Positions 39,603 through 49,357 of a stretch of 64,000 nt of DNA are shown here, piece by piece. The position numbers were made by a program, and so were the translations under genes. The stretch's first letter is position 1, and the number at the start of each line of letters is the position of its first letter. Source of the DNA: Bacteroides sp. AN502(2024) (GTDB lineage Bacteria; Bacteroidota; Bacteroidia; Bacteroidales; Bacteroidaceae); the NCBI RefSeq assembly GCF_041227145.1, contig NZ_JBGFSP010000003.1, positions 3,596,001 to 3,660,000 of the forward strand, read 5' to 3'. A model generated the notes under the pieces. That model was not told the origin of the DNA, searched no databases, and saw only the letters and a program-made list of their open reading frames with translations.

Positions 39603-42167
39603 ATGAAAATCAAAGTTAGTAATGTGAATACCCCCAACTGGAAAGAGGTTACTGTGAAATCACGTATACCGGAAGAGTTGGAGAAGTTGTCTGAAATCGC
39701 ACGCAACATTTGGTGGGCATGGAATTTTGAAGCGACTGAACTATTTAGAGATCTGGAACCGGAACTTTGGAAAGAATGTGGACAGAATCCGGTATTGCTG
39801 TTGGAGCGTATGAGCTATGAAAAGCTGGAAGCGTTGGCAAAAGATAAGGCGATTCTAAAGAGAATGAATGACGTTTATACGAAATTCAGAGAGTATATGG
39901 ATGTGAAGCCGGATGATAAACGTCCCTCTGTAGCTTATTTCAGTATGGAATATGGTTTGAGCAGTGTTCTGAAAATATATTCAGGTGGTCTGGGTGTATT
40001 GGCCGGTGACTATCTGAAAGAGGCTTCCGACAGCAATGTTGATTTGTGTGCGGTAGGTTTCTTGTATCGCTACGGCTACTTTACTCAAACGTTGTCTATG
40101 GATGGACAGCAGATTGCCAATTACGAGGCGCAGAACTTTGGTCAGCTGCCGATTGAACGTGTAATGGATGCTAATGGTCAGCCTTTGGTGGTAGATGTTC
40201 CTTATCTTGATTATTATGTTCATGCAAACGTATGGCGTGTAAATGTTGGACGTATTTCTTTGTATCTGCTTGACACAGACAATGAGATGAACAGCGAATT
40301 CGACCGTTCTATCACTCATCAGCTTTATGGTGGTGATTGGAAAAACCGTTTGAAACAAGAAATCTTGTTGGGTATCGGTGGTATTCTGACTCTGAAAGCT
40401 TTGGGTATCAAGAAGGACGTTTATCACTGTAATGAAGGACATGCTGCATTGATTAATGTTCAGCGTATCTGTGACTATGTGGCTACAGGATTGACTTTCG
40501 AACAAGCTATCGAGTTGGTTCGCGCTTCTTCTCTTTATACTGTTCATACTCCGGTTCCTGCAGGTCACGACTATTTTGACGAAGGTCTGTTCGGTAAATA
40601 TATGGGTGGTTATCCTTCCAAAATGGGTATTTCATGGGACGATCTGATGGATCTTGGACGTAACAATCCGGGTGACAAGGGCGAACGTTTCTGTATGTCT
40701 GTTTTTGCTTGCAACACTTCACAAGAAGTGAACGGGGTAAGCTGGTTGCATGGAAAAGTTTCTCAGGAAATGTTCTCTTCTATCTGGAAAGGTTATTTCC
40801 CGGAAGAAAATCATGTAGGATATGTAACGAACGGTGTTCACTTCCCTACTTGGAGTGCAACAGAATGGAAAGAATTATACTTTAAATATTTCAATGAAAA
40901 CTTCCGGTTCGACCAGTCTAATCCCAAGATTTGGGAAGCCATCTATAATGTGCCCGATGAAGAGATTTGGAAGACTCGTTTGACCATGAAGAATAAGTTG
41001 GTTGATTATATCCGCAAGTCATTCCGAGATACATGGTTGAAGAATCAGGGAGATCCTTCTCGTATCGTTTCACTGATGGATAAGATCAACCCGAATGCAT
41101 TGCTGATTGGTTTCGGTCGTCGTTTTGCTACTTATAAACGTGCACACTTGTTGTTCACCGATTTGGATCGTCTTTCTAAGATCGTGAACAATCCTGATTA
41201 TCCGGTACAATTCCTGTTTACAGGTAAAGCGCATCCACATGACGGAGCAGGTCAGGGATTGATTAAGCGTATTATTGAGATCTCCCGTCGTCCGGAATTC
41301 CTGGGTAAGATTATCTTCCTCGAAAATTACGATATGCAATTGGCTCGTCGTCTGGTTTCCGGTGTCGATATCTGGTTGAATACTCCGACTCGTCCGTTGG
41401 AAGCATCCGGTACATCGGGTGAAAAAGCTTTGATGAATGGGGTTGTCAACTTCTCCGTATTAGACGGATGGTGGCTGGAAGGTTATCGTGAAGGTGCAGG
41501 TTGGGCGTTGACTGAAAAACGTACTTACCAGAATCAAGAACATCAGGATCAATTGGATGCTGCCACCATTTACAGTATTCTTGAAACGGAAATCCTGCCG
41601 TTGTATTATGCACGTAATAAGAAAGGATATCCTGAAGGTTGGATTAAAGTGGTGAAGAATTCTATTGCACAGATTGCTCCTCATTATACAATGAAGCGTC
41701 AGTTGGATGATTACTATAGTAAATTCTATTGCAAGCTGGCGAAACGTTTCCACGCTTTGGCTGCTAATGATAATGCAAAGGCGAAAGAAATCGCAGCTTG
41801 GAAAGAAGAGGTTGTTGCCAAGTGGGATTCTATTGAAGTCGTTTCTTGTGACAAGGAAGAAAATTTGAAGAACGGTGATATCGAAAGCGGAAAAGAGTAT
41901 ACTGTTACTTATGTTATCGATGAAAAAGGCTTGAATGATGCAGTGGGGCTTGAATTGGTTACTACTTACACAACCGCAGACGGAAAGCAACATGTTTACT
42001 CTGTAGAACCGTTTAATGTAGTCAAGAAATCAGGTGACTTGTATACGTTCCAGGCCAAACACAGTCTGTCAAATGCAGGTAGTTTCAAGGTGGCTTGCCG
42101 TATGTTCCCGAAGAATCCGGAACTTCCACACCGCCAGGACTTTTGCTACGTACGTTGGTTTGTCTGA
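39603..42167 (+). CDS. glgP: Alpha-glucan (glycogen) phosphorylase
   Basis: The 854-residue GT35 enzyme begins with a DUF3417-type N-terminal domain (about 15-120, [21 protein letters not shown]). The phosphorylase core follows, with the PLP-lysine site [14 protein letters not shown] near residue 604 and [14 protein letters not shown] near 504. A C-terminal beta-rich extension (about 740-854) ends [11 protein letters not shown]. It releases glucose-1-phosphate from alpha-1,4-glucans. It is probably co-transcribed with glycogen synthase. A repeat element starts directly after its stop codon. Confidence 0.96.
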   Translation: MKIKVSNVNTPNWKEVTVKSRIPEELEKLSEIARNIWWAWNFEATELFRDLEPELWKECGQNPVLLLERMSYEKLEALAKDKAILKRMNDVYTKFREYMDVKPDDKRPSVAYFSMEYGLSSVLKIYSGGLGVLAGDYLKEASDSNVDLCAVGFLYRYGYFTQTLSMDGQQIANYEAQNFGQLPIERVMDANGQPLVVDVPYLDYYVHANVWRVNVGRISLYLLDTDNEMNSEFDRSITHQLYGGDWKNRLKQEILLGIGGILTLKALGIKKDVYHCNEGHAALINVQRICDYVATGLTFEQAIELVRASSLYTVHTPVPAGHDYFDEGLFGKYMGGYPSKMGISWDDLMDLGRNNPGDKGERFCMSVFACNTSQEVNGVSWLHGKVSQEMFSSIWKGYFPEENHVGYVTNGVHFPTWSATEWKELYFKYFNENFRFDQSNPKIWEAIYNVPDEEIWKTRLTMKNKLVDYIRKSFRDTWLKNQGDPSRIVSLMDKINPNALLIGFGRRFATYKRAHLLFTDLDRLSKIVNNPDYPVQFLFTGKAHPHDGAGQGLIKRIIEISRRPEFLGKIIFLENYDMQLARRLVSGVDIWLNTPTRPLEASGTSGEKALMNGVVNFSVLDGWWLEGYREGAGWALTEKRTYQNQEHQDQLDAATIYSILETEILPLYYARNKKGYPEGWIKVVKNSIAQIAPHYTMKRQLDDYYSKFYCKLAKRFHALAANDNAKAKEIAAWKEEVVAKWDSIEVVSCDKEENLKNGDIESGKEYTVTYVIDEKGLNDAVGLELVTTYTTADGKQHVYSVEPFNVVKKSGDLYTFQAKHSLSNAGSFKVACRMFPKNPELPHRQDFCYVRWFV

Positions 42168-42245
42168 TTTAACGATTTCACCCCTGCCAGAATATGCTTT
42201 GGCAGGGGTGACTTCTAATTACTGAGGCCTGTTAGACAGCCTCTC
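42168..42245 (-). repeat. MITE-like repeat, copy A (one end lost)
   Basis: Core palindrome TCACCCCTGCCA (42179-42190) with TGGCAGGGGTGA (42200-42211), then CTTCTAATTACTGAGGCCTG and the terminal GTTAGACAGCCTCT. It is the reverse orientation of copies B (47851) and C (56308). The glgP-proximal end has lost its terminal repeat. It follows the glgP stop and forms a strong hairpin, so it may also end transcription. Confidence 0.8.
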
Positions 42246-42289
42246 TTTATACTTTTCAAGGCCTTTGGAAAAGCCTTTCTTCCGATCCG

Positions 42290-43393
42290 TTATTTTACAG
42301 CTTCTGCAATTTTAGCCTGAAGTTCTTCTCCATGCAAACCACGAGCGATAATCTTACCGCTACCGTCTATCAATACTGTGTGAGGAATGCTGTTTACAGC
42401 ATAAAGCTGCGCACCTTCACTTTCCCAGAATTTCAGGTCGGACATTTGCGGCCAAGTCATGTTCAGTTTCTTGATGGCTTCTTTCCATGCAGCGCCATCC
42501 TGATCAAGAGATACACCTACGATTTCGAAATTTTTACCTTTATACTTAGCGTATGCTTCTACCAGGTTTGGCATTTCACGACGGCAAGGACCGCACCAGC
42601 TAGCCCAGAAGTCAACCAATACCACTTTTCCCTTGCCCACATAATCAGACAACTTCACTGTCTTCCCTTCCGGAGTCTGCATCTCGAAATCAACAAATTG
42701 AGAACCTACAGCAGTCTTTTTCTGCTTGTCAGTCATCTCTTTGATTCTTACGATTGTTTCGTCATTCTGGAATTTAGCAGGAATTTGTTGCAACAAAGCT
42801 TCATTTTCGTCCGTAGAGTTATTGTTGAACGTTTGTTTAAATAAGAATACTCCAACCGGATTGGTGATATTCTTCTGTACGCCTTCTTTGATTGCTTTGT
42901 TATATTGTTCTTCCAGCTGGACACCTTCTTTTTGTTTGGCTTCTTTCTGCTCGTCACTTAAAGCTGTGTCGCCCATTGCTTCATAAATGGCTCTCATTTT
43001 TTTTCTGAGATCATTGAGTTGAACTCTGATTTCCTGGTATGCATCATTGCTGGGAGTCCCGGTAACAGCGTCATTGTCCTTGGTCAGGGCAACGTTGATT
43101 TTTCCGTTTTCCAGGAAAAAATCAATGAACAACGGTTCTCCGTTCGCTTTGCAAGTGATATAGCGGTTGACCGCAGAATCTTGTGTACCTTCAAAGGTAA
43201 AAGTCCCTTTGGTAATAACGGCTGTATCAAGTTTGGTCAGATTTCTACCATTAGCTTCCTGAAGATAAACGGTGTCACCATCGTTCGCACCTTCTACTGT
43301 ACCTGTAACAATGTATCCGGCTTTGTTTCCGCCAGTACAAGCGATCATGCCTACCGCTGCCGTTGCAATAATTAAATAAGTAAACTTTTTCAT
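42290..43393 (-). CDS. TlpA-like thiol-disulfide oxidoreductase lipoprotein with DUF4369 domain
   Basis: The 367-residue protein has a lipoprotein signal peptide with lipobox cysteine C19 (GMIAC). A DUF4369 domain (about 25-130) and a helical linker (130-235) follow. The thioredoxin-like AhpC/TSA domain (240-365) contains the redox motif WCGPC with C267 and C270 and the cis-proline segment SIPHTVLID. It probably reduces or exchanges disulfides outside the cytoplasm. It is monocistronic with a -7 box at 43426-43433. The partner protein is unknown. Confidence 0.92.
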   Translation of the reverse strand: MKKFTYLIIATAAVGMIACTGGNKAGYIVTGTVEGANDGDTVYLQEANGRNLTKLDTAVITKGTFTFEGTQDSAVNRYITCKANGEPLFIDFFLENGKINVALTKDNDAVTGTPSNDAYQEIRVQLNDLRKKMRAIYEAMGDTALSDEQKEAKQKEGVQLEEQYNKAIKEGVQKNITNPVGVFLFKQTFNNNSTDENEALLQQIPAKFQNDETIVRIKEMTDKQKKTAVGSQFVDFEMQTPEGKTVKLSDYVGKGKVVLVDFWASWCGPCRREMPNLVEAYAKYKGKNFEIVGVSLDQDGAAWKEAIKKLNMTWPQMSDLKFWESEGAQLYAVNSIPHTVLIDGSGKIIARGLHGEELQAKIAEAVK

Positions 43394-43425
43394 GCTTTTG
43401 TAAAATTAGTGAATAAATATTTATG

Positions 43426-43433
43426 CAAAGATA
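43426..43433 (-). promoter_or_regulatory. -7 promoter box for the TlpA-like gene
   Basis: The minus strand reads TATCTTTG, an exact consensus match 33 bases before the start codon. Confidence 0.6.
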
Positions 43434-43507
43434 GATCTTTTTTCTGTAGGACATCGAAAAACACTGTTATATTAGATTAACACGTAGGTAGAAACCGCAA
43501 AAATATG

Positions 43508-43515
43508 TACCTTTG
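43508..43515 (+). promoter_or_regulatory. -7 promoter box for the potABCD operon
   Basis: TACCTTTG matches the consensus. It lies inside the longer open frame that starts at 43505, which places the real potA start at 43532 or 43538. Confidence 0.65.
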
Positions 43516-43531
43516 CTGCCCAAACTTTAGT

Positions 43532-44923
43532 ATGAATATGCAAGAAGATAAATCCATCATTGAGGTGAGCCATGTGTCGAAGTACTTTGGCGATAAAATA
43601 GCATTGAATGATGTGACTCTGAACGTGAAAAAGGGTGAGTTTGTGACTATCCTTGGTCCTTCCGGTTGCGGTAAAACCACGTTGCTGCGTCTCATTGCCG
43701 GTTTTCAGACAGCTTCGGAAGGTGAAATCCGAATTTCGGGGATGGAAATAACACAAACCCCTCCCCATAAGCGTCCGGTGAATACGGTATTCCAGAAGTA
43801 TGCCCTGTTCCCGCATTTGAATGTGTATGATAACATCGCTTTCGGACTGAAACTGAAAAAAACACCGAAACAGACTATTGAGAAGAAGGTGAAAGCTGCT
43901 TTGAAAATGGTAGGTATGACGGATTATGAATACCGCGATGTGGATTCTCTTTCCGGTGGTCAGCAGCAACGTGTAGCCATTGCCCGCGCCATTGTGAATG
44001 AGCCGGAAGTGTTGCTGCTGGATGAACCGCTGGCAGCACTCGACCTGAAAATGCGTAAGGATATGCAGATGGAACTCAAAGAGATGCATAAATCTTTGGG
44101 AATCACGTTTGTTTACGTCACTCACGACCAAGAGGAGGCACTCACGTTGAGTGACACGATTGTGGTGATGAGTGAAGGAAAGATTCAGCAGATCGGTACA
44201 CCGATTGATATTTATAATGAACCTATCAATGCTTTTGTCGCGGACTTTATCGGAGAAAGTAACATCTTTAACGGTATCATGATTCATGATAAACTCGTAC
44301 GTTTCTGCGGTACGGAGTTTGAATGTGTGGATGAAGGATTTGGCGAGAATGTTCCGGTAGACGTAGTCATCCGTCCGGAGGATCTTTATATTTTCCCTGT
44401 TTCGGAGATGGCACAGTTGGTAGGAGTGGTGGAGACTTCTATTTTTAAAGGGGTACATTATGAAATGACGGTGATGTGCGGCGGATATGAATTTCTGGTG
44501 CAGGATTACCACCATTTTGAAGTAGGGGCGGAAGTCGGTCTGCTGGTGAAGCCTTTCGATATTCATATCATGAAGAAAGAGCGTGTCAGCAATACGTTCG
44601 AAGGAAAATTGCTGGATGCTACTCATGTGGAATTCCTGGGTTGTAACTTTGAATGTGTTCCGGTGGAAGGAATCGCTTTCGATACGAATGTCAAGGTGGA
44701 AGTAGACTTTGAAAAAGTGATTCTTCAGGATAATGAAGAAGACGGAAAGCTGACAGGGGAGGTGAAATTTATCCTTTACAAAGGTGACCATTACCATCTG
44801 ACTGTACTGTCAGATTGGGACGAGGATGTATTTGTAGATACGAACGATGTATGGGACGATGGGGACCGTGTAGGTATTACCATCCCTCCGGATGCCATTC
44901 GTATAGTTAAAATAACCGGTTAA
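43532..44923 (+). CDS. potA: Spermidine/putrescine ABC transporter ATP-binding protein
   Basis: The protein of about 463 residues energises polyamine import. The ABC domain (about 8-240) has Walker [10 protein letters not shown], signature [15 protein letters not shown], Walker [13 protein letters not shown] and the switch histidine in [10 protein letters not shown]. The C-terminal part (about 245-463) contains TOBE-type regulatory barrels and is about 90 residues longer than E. coli PotA (378 residues), with a second TOBE-like unit. The start is ATG 43532 ([10 protein letters not shown]) or 43538. PotB follows after 11 bases. Confidence 0.94.
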   Translation: MNMQEDKSIIEVSHVSKYFGDKIALNDVTLNVKKGEFVTILGPSGCGKTTLLRLIAGFQTASEGEIRISGMEITQTPPHKRPVNTVFQKYALFPHLNVYDNIAFGLKLKKTPKQTIEKKVKAALKMVGMTDYEYRDVDSLSGGQQQRVAIARAIVNEPEVLLLDEPLAALDLKMRKDMQMELKEMHKSLGITFVYVTHDQEEALTLSDTIVVMSEGKIQQIGTPIDIYNEPINAFVADFIGESNIFNGIMIHDKLVRFCGTEFECVDEGFGENVPVDVVIRPEDLYIFPVSEMAQLVGVVETSIFKGVHYEMTVMCGGYEFLVQDYHHFEVGAEVGLLVKPFDIHIMKKERVSNTFEGKLLDATHVEFLGCNFECVPVEGIAFDTNVKVEVDFEKVILQDNEEDGKLTGEVKFILYKGDHYHLTVLSDWDEDVFVDTNDVWDDGDRVGITIPPDAIRIVKITG

Positions 44924-44934
44924 CAGGAAAGAAA

Positions 44935-45735
44935 GTGAATAAGAGGTTTATAGTCTTTTTGTCATCACGTAAGAGTTGGACTCTCCCTTACATTATTTTT
45001 TCGGTGGTCTTTGTGATCATACCGTTATTCTTAATTGTCGTATATGCCTTTACCGATGATAGCGGTCATTTGACACTCGCCAATTTTCAGAAGTTCTTCG
45101 AACATCCCGAAGCAATCAATACCTTTGTCTATTCGATTGGTATTGCCATTATTACTACCCTCGTTTGTATTTTGCTGGGTTATCCTGCTGCCTGGATCTT
45201 GAGCAACAGCAAGCTGAACCGTTCCAAGACGATGGTCGTACTGTTTATTCTGCCGATGTGGGTGAATATTCTGGTGCGTACCCTTGCCACTGTTGCCTTA
45301 TTCGACTTTATCAGTGTGCCGTTGGGCGAGGGAGCGTTGATATTCGGTATGGTATACAACTTTATCCCCTTTATGATTTATCCTATCTATAACACTTTGC
45401 AGAAGATGGATCATAGTTATATCGAGGCTGCGCAAGACTTGGGAGCCAATCCTGTGCAAGTCTTTCTGAAAGTAGTCCTTCCGCTTTCCATGCCGGGGGT
45501 GATGAGTGGTATCATGATGGTGTTCATGCCGACCATATCGACATTTGCCATTGCCGAGTTGCTGACGATGAACAACATCAAACTCTTCGGTACGACGATT
45601 CAGGAGAATATCAATAACAGTATGTGGAATTATGGAGCGGCGCTTTCACTTATCATGCTGTTGCTGATAGCTGCTACTTCCCTGTTCAGTACCGATGATA
45701 AGGATCATTCTAACGAAGGGGGTGGGTTATGGTAA
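44935..45735 (+). CDS. potB: Spermidine/putrescine ABC transporter permease
   Basis: The 266-residue permease has six transmembrane helices. The EAA loop contacting PotA reads EAAQDLGANPVQVFLKVVLPLSMPG (about 162-186). It starts with GTG at 44935 (M-N-K-R-F-I-V-F). Its 3' end overlaps the start of potC by seven bases, indicating translational coupling. Confidence 0.94.
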   Translation: MNKRFIVFLSSRKSWTLPYIIFSVVFVIIPLFLIVVYAFTDDSGHLTLANFQKFFEHPEAINTFVYSIGIAIITTLVCILLGYPAAWILSNSKLNRSKTMVVLFILPMWVNILVRTLATVALFDFISVPLGEGALIFGMVYNFIPFMIYPIYNTLQKMDHSYIEAAQDLGANPVQVFLKVVLPLSMPGVMSGIMMVFMPTISTFAIAELLTMNNIKLFGTTIQENINNSMWNYGAALSLIMLLLIAATSLFSTDDKDHSNEGGGLW

Positions 45736-46520
45736 AGAAGATACTTGCGCAGACTTACTTGTGGATATTGCTGTTGTTGCTCTATTCTCCTATCGTGATT
45801 ATCGTTATCTACTCCTTCACCGAAGCGAAAGTGCTGGGCAACTGGACCGGGTTCTCTACCCAACTTTATACTTCGCTTTTCACTACGGACACGCATCATT
45901 CATTGATGAATGCATTGATGAACACGATTACTATTGCTTTGCTGGCTGCAACAGCATCTACCTTGCTGGGTAGCGTGGCTGCCATCGGCATCTTTAATCT
46001 GAAGTCCCGTTCGCGCAAAGCGATTAGTTTTGTGAATAGCATTCCTATTCTGAACGGAGATATAATCACGGGTATTTCGCTTTTCCTTTTGTTTGTTTCT
46101 TTGGGAATCACGCAAGGATATACCACCGTAGTGCTTGCTCATATCACTTTTTGCACGCCATACGTTGTGTTGAGCGTTCTGCCTCGCCTGAAGCAGATGA
46201 ATCCGAATATCTATGAGGCTGCCCTCGATTTGGGGGCAACTCCCATGCAAGCCTTGTGGAAAGTCATTGTACCGGAGATTCGTCCGGGAATGATTAGTGG
46301 CTTTATGCTGGCGTTGACACTGTCTATTGATGATTTTGCCGTAACGGTATTTACCATCGGTAATCAAGGTTTGGAGACACTCTCCACTTATATTTACGCT
46401 GATGCCCGCAAAGGTGGTCTGACACCGGAGCTTCGTCCGCTTTCCGCTATTATTTTTGTTGTGGTGTTGGCGTTACTTATTATAATCAATTACCGGGCGG
46501 GGAAAGCGAAGAACAAATAA
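45729..46520 (+). CDS. potC: Spermidine/putrescine ABC transporter permease
   Basis: The 263-residue permease has six membrane helices and the EAA loop EAALDLGATPMQALWKVIVPEIRPG (about 163-187). It pairs with PotB to form the translocation channel. It overlaps potB by seven bases, and potD starts 9 bases after it. Confidence 0.94.
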   Translation: MVKKILAQTYLWILLLLLYSPIVIIVIYSFTEAKVLGNWTGFSTQLYTSLFTTDTHHSLMNALMNTITIALLAATASTLLGSVAAIGIFNLKSRSRKAISFVNSIPILNGDIITGISLFLLFVSLGITQGYTTVVLAHITFCTPYVVLSVLPRLKQMNPNIYEAALDLGATPMQALWKVIVPEIRPGMISGFMLALTLSIDDFAVTVFTIGNQGLETLSTYIYADARKGGLTPELRPLSAIIFVVVLALLIIINYRAGKAKNK

Positions 46521-46529
46521 TTATTAGTT

Positions 46530-47876
46530 ATGAAAAGAATAATTCCTGCGATCTTGTTGTTGCTGAGTTTGACGGGATGTTATAATTCCGGCGAGCCTCG
46601 CGAACGGGTTCTCAAAATCTATAACTGGGCGGATTATATCGGGGATAGCGTACTCGAAGATTTTCAGGCGTATTATAAGGAACAGACGGGCGAGAATATT
46701 CGCATCGTTTATCAGACATTCGACATCAACGAGATTATGTTGACGAAGATCGAGAAAGGTCATGAAGATTTTGACGTGGTTTGTCCTTCGGAATATATCA
46801 TCGAGCGTATGTTGAAGAAGCATCTGCTTCTGCCTATCGATACGATTTTTGCCCATTCTCCCAATTATATGCATAATGTGTCTCCGTTCATTCGTGAGCA
46901 AATCAATAAATTGAGCCGGCCGGGGGAAGAAGCCAGCCGTTATGCGGTATGTTATATGTGGGGAACAGCAGGTCTTCTGTACAATCGTGCTTATGTTCCT
47001 GATTCGGTTGCAACCTCCTGGGGGTGTCTTTGGAATAAGAAGTATGCCGGTAAAATTCTGATGAAAGATAGTTACCGCGATGCTTACGGTACGGCTATTA
47101 TTTATGCGCATGCCAAGGAACTGGAAGAGAGGAGTGTGACGGTGGAAGAACTGATGAACGACTATTCTCCACAGGCTATGGGGCTTGCGGAAAAATATCT
47201 GAAGGCGCTGAAGCCGAATATAGCAGGCTGGGAGGCCGATTTCGGTAAGGAGATGATGACGAAGAACAAGGCTTGGCTGAATATGACCTGGAGCGGTGAC
47301 GCGATATGGGCGATTGAAGAAGCCGGCGCAGTAGGTGTGAATTTGGATTACGAAGTTCCCAAGGAAGGAAGTAATATCTGGTATGACGGTTGGGTGATTC
47401 CGAAATATGCCAGGAATCCGGAAGCAGCCAGCTATTTTATCAACTTCATGTGTCGTCCGGACATTGCTCTGAGAAATATGGATTTCTGCGGATATGTAAG
47501 CTCGATTGCTACTCCGGAGATTCTGGAAGAGAAGATAGACACGACACTTACCTATTTTTCCGATCTTAGTTATTTCTTCGGACCGGGTGCCGATAGCATA
47601 CAGATTGATAAGATACAATATCCCGATCGGAAAGTTGTGGAACGGTGTGCCATGATCCGTGACTTTGGCGATAAGACAAAAGAGGTGCTTGATATCTGGT
47701 CACGTATCAAGGGAGATAATCTGGGAGTAGGCATAACGATTCTTATTTTTATTGTCGTTGCATGGATGAGCGGTTGGATGATTTATAAAAGATGGCAGCG
47801 TTATAGTCGTCGGAAACAACAGAGACGCAGAAGCAGAAGGAAAAAGGTAAAGAGACTGTCTAACAAGTCTCAGTAA
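46530..47876 (+). CDS. potD: Polyamine-binding lipoprotein with an added C-terminal membrane segment
   Basis: The 448-residue protein has a lipoprotein signal with lipobox cysteine C17 (LLSLTGC). The periplasmic-binding fold (about 25-390) starts LKIYNWADYIGDSVLEDF, as in PotD. E. coli PotD has 348 residues. Here a transmembrane helix at about 402-424 (VGITILIFIVVAWMSGWMIY) and a very basic tail (RRKQQRRRSRRKKVKR) follow. The last codons and the TAA stop lie inside a MITE-like repeat (copy B). The protein would be held to the membrane at both ends. It is the last gene of potABCD. Confidence 0.92.
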   Translation: MKRIIPAILLLLSLTGCYNSGEPRERVLKIYNWADYIGDSVLEDFQAYYKEQTGENIRIVYQTFDINEIMLTKIEKGHEDFDVVCPSEYIIERMLKKHLLLPIDTIFAHSPNYMHNVSPFIREQINKLSRPGEEASRYAVCYMWGTAGLLYNRAYVPDSVATSWGCLWNKKYAGKILMKDSYRDAYGTAIIYAHAKELEERSVTVEELMNDYSPQAMGLAEKYLKALKPNIAGWEADFGKEMMTKNKAWLNMTWSGDAIWAIEEAGAVGVNLDYEVPKEGSNIWYDGWVIPKYARNPEAASYFINFMCRPDIALRNMDFCGYVSSIATPEILEEKIDTTLTYFSDLSYFFGPGADSIQIDKIQYPDRKVVERCAMIRDFGDKTKEVLDIWSRIKGDNLGVGITILIFIVVAWMSGWMIYKRWQRYSRRKQQRRRSRRKKVKRLSNKSQ

Positions 47877-47949
47877 TTAGAAGTCACCCCTGCCAAATCA
47901 TATTCTGACAGGGGTGAAATCGTTAAAATAGAATTTGTTAGACAGCCTC
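47851..47949 (+). repeat. MITE-like repeat, copy B, overlapping the end of potD
   Basis: A 99-bp element with imperfect terminal inverted repeats (AGAGACTGTCTAACA and TGTTAGACAGCCTCC) and an inner palindrome GTCACCCCTGCCA / TGACAGGGGTGA. The same sequence is found in copies A and C. Its left end encodes the last residues of PotD (RLSNKSQ) and the stop codon. Confidence 0.85.
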
Positions 47950-48029
47950 CGAATATCCATTGAAAATAATAATCACCCGATGAGTACTCTGTTATCGGCA
48001 CTCTGTTCACCGGGCTTTTTATCTTGTCA

Positions 48030-48722
48030 TTATCGTCGTTTCATGTTTCGGAGTACGTCTTTAGTTTCTTTATCTACACGAAGCGATTCGATCGTTTTCT
48101 GCAATGATTTATTATAAGTCCAGTTATCCAGTTTACTCTGTTTCAGATATTCCATTGTCTTTTCAGGGAATTTGATGAAACAGAAGGATATCATCCAGGC
48201 CATGGCCATACGTGCATAATAAGCCTCTTGGCTGAAAGTGTCTGCGTATGTCAGCAGTGCGTCGATATGCTCTTCATCTATATAATGGAAAAGCATCACA
48301 ATCCCGAAGCGGATTTCAAACTCTTTGGGCGATGTCAGGTAAGGCTGAATAAACTGCCATACAGTTTCTTTTCCTTTTTTTGCGGTGGCCTTTAGCTCCC
48401 CGCAAAAGATGTCGCATACAGCCCAGTTGTCTATGCGGGGAACGAACATACCCACGTATTTCATTCGTTCGTCAAGTTTCATTTTGCCTGCTCCGATAAC
48501 CATTCCTTGAAGCATTGTTTCCTCATAAAATTGGGTATCGGTTGCTTTCACAAATACACGCCAATCTTCTCTCTTAGCGATTTCTTTTGCCAATATCCGC
48601 AATTGAGGAACACGTACGCCGAGGATATTCCCGACTCCGGGAACCAGGGCGGAATGAAATTCCTGATACTTGGAATCTGCCAAAGCCTGCAATTCTTTTC
48701 GAATGTTTTCTGTTGTACTCAT
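48030..48722 (-). CDS. AlkD-like DNA alkylation repair protein
   Basis: The 230-residue all-helical protein is built of HEAT-like repeats, as in the AlkD glycosylase family (VRVPQLRILAKEIAKRED near residue 40, MAMAWMISFCFIKFPEKTMEYL near 180). Such enzymes remove N3- and N7-alkylated purines without base flipping. The aspartate in PRIDNWAVCDIFCGEL lies in the region that holds the catalytic aspartate of AlkD. The start at 48722 (MSTTENIRKELQ) is preferred because a -7 box at 48744-48751 overlaps the longer frame to 48746. Confidence 0.9.
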   Translation of the reverse strand: MSTTENIRKELQALADSKYQEFHSALVPGVGNILGVRVPQLRILAKEIAKREDWRVFVKATDTQFYEETMLQGMVIGAGKMKLDERMKYVGMFVPRIDNWAVCDIFCGELKATAKKGKETVWQFIQPYLTSPKEFEIRFGIVMLFHYIDEEHIDALLTYADTFSQEAYYARMAMAWMISFCFIKFPEKTMEYLKQSKLDNWTYNKSLQKTIESLRVDKETKDVLRNMKRR

Positions 48723-48743
48723 TTTGTATAGTTGGTTTCTCCA

Positions 48744-48751
48744 CAAAAGTA
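48744..48751 (-). promoter_or_regulatory. -7 promoter box for the AlkD-like gene
   Basis: The minus strand reads TACTTTTG, an exact consensus match 21 bases before the ATG at 48722. Confidence 0.6.
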
Positions 48752-48779
48752 CGTAAAAATCGCGAGCTTTTTAATTCTT

Positions 48780-49357
48780 TTGCACTCGTTGAGTGAAATC
48801 TCCTTGATCGATTTGAAATTGCTGATATGTATGAAGTGCAGTTTTCTTCTGATAAAAGTGAAAAGACCCTAGGTGATTCTTATCGAATTCTCATACTATA
48901 ATCCGCTTTCAGCGGTTTCAGTTTTATCCGCAAACGCCTTGCTGGAGGGAGATAGCGGCTGAAGTCGGAACATATTGACCCTTGCAGGAAGGTACTGTAG
49001 GCAGGGGGTAGTACTTTCAGCGGTTTCAGCCTTTTCAGATTTGCCGGTAGAACTGTATTTAGTGTAGTGGGTATATATACTCACCATGCCGGTAAAAGTG
49101 AAGTGAAATACAGGCTCTGTTTTGCTATAACAGAGCCTCTGTTACAATGAAATGCAGGCTTTGTTTGGCTATAATAGAGCCTCTGTTGAGAAAGAGCTGG
49201 GGAGTCATACACTTTCGCTTTCAGGAGTGCCTTCAGTCCCAAACGCCGATGAACAGGGGCTTTTTTGAAGAACTGAAGGCTGAAGGCGGTTTTTCTGTTT
49301 TAATAGTTAACAGGAGATTTGCCTGTAACAAGTAATACACTTAATGAAATGATGTAG
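48780..49357. other. Gene-free stretch with short repeats
   Basis: No supported gene. It holds a duplicated CTTTCAGCGGTTTCAG motif (48907-48922 and 49015-49030), two 44-bp hairpin repeats (49104-49190) and two further near-palindromic CTTCAG/CTGAAG stretches around 49230-49290. One open frame of 63 codons on the minus strand (48896-49087) runs through the repeats and has no recognisable features. Confidence 0.6.
49104..49190. repeat. Two tandem 44-bp hairpin repeats
   Basis: Units at 49104-49147 and 49148-49190 both read TGAAAT-CAGGCT-TGTTT-GCTATAA-AGAGCCTCTGTT with few changes. The first folds as AGGCTCTGTT / AACAGAGCCT with loop TTGCTAT. The base changes in the second unit weaken its stem. 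Confidence 0.75.

Noticed and set aside
43472..44797. 441-codon frame antisense to potA
   Set aside because: Histidine- and phenylalanine-rich composition typical of antisense translation, fully overlapping a confirmed ABC ATPase gene.
46524..47618. 364-codon frame antisense to potD
   Set aside because: It overlaps a confirmed lipoprotein gene and has no family features.
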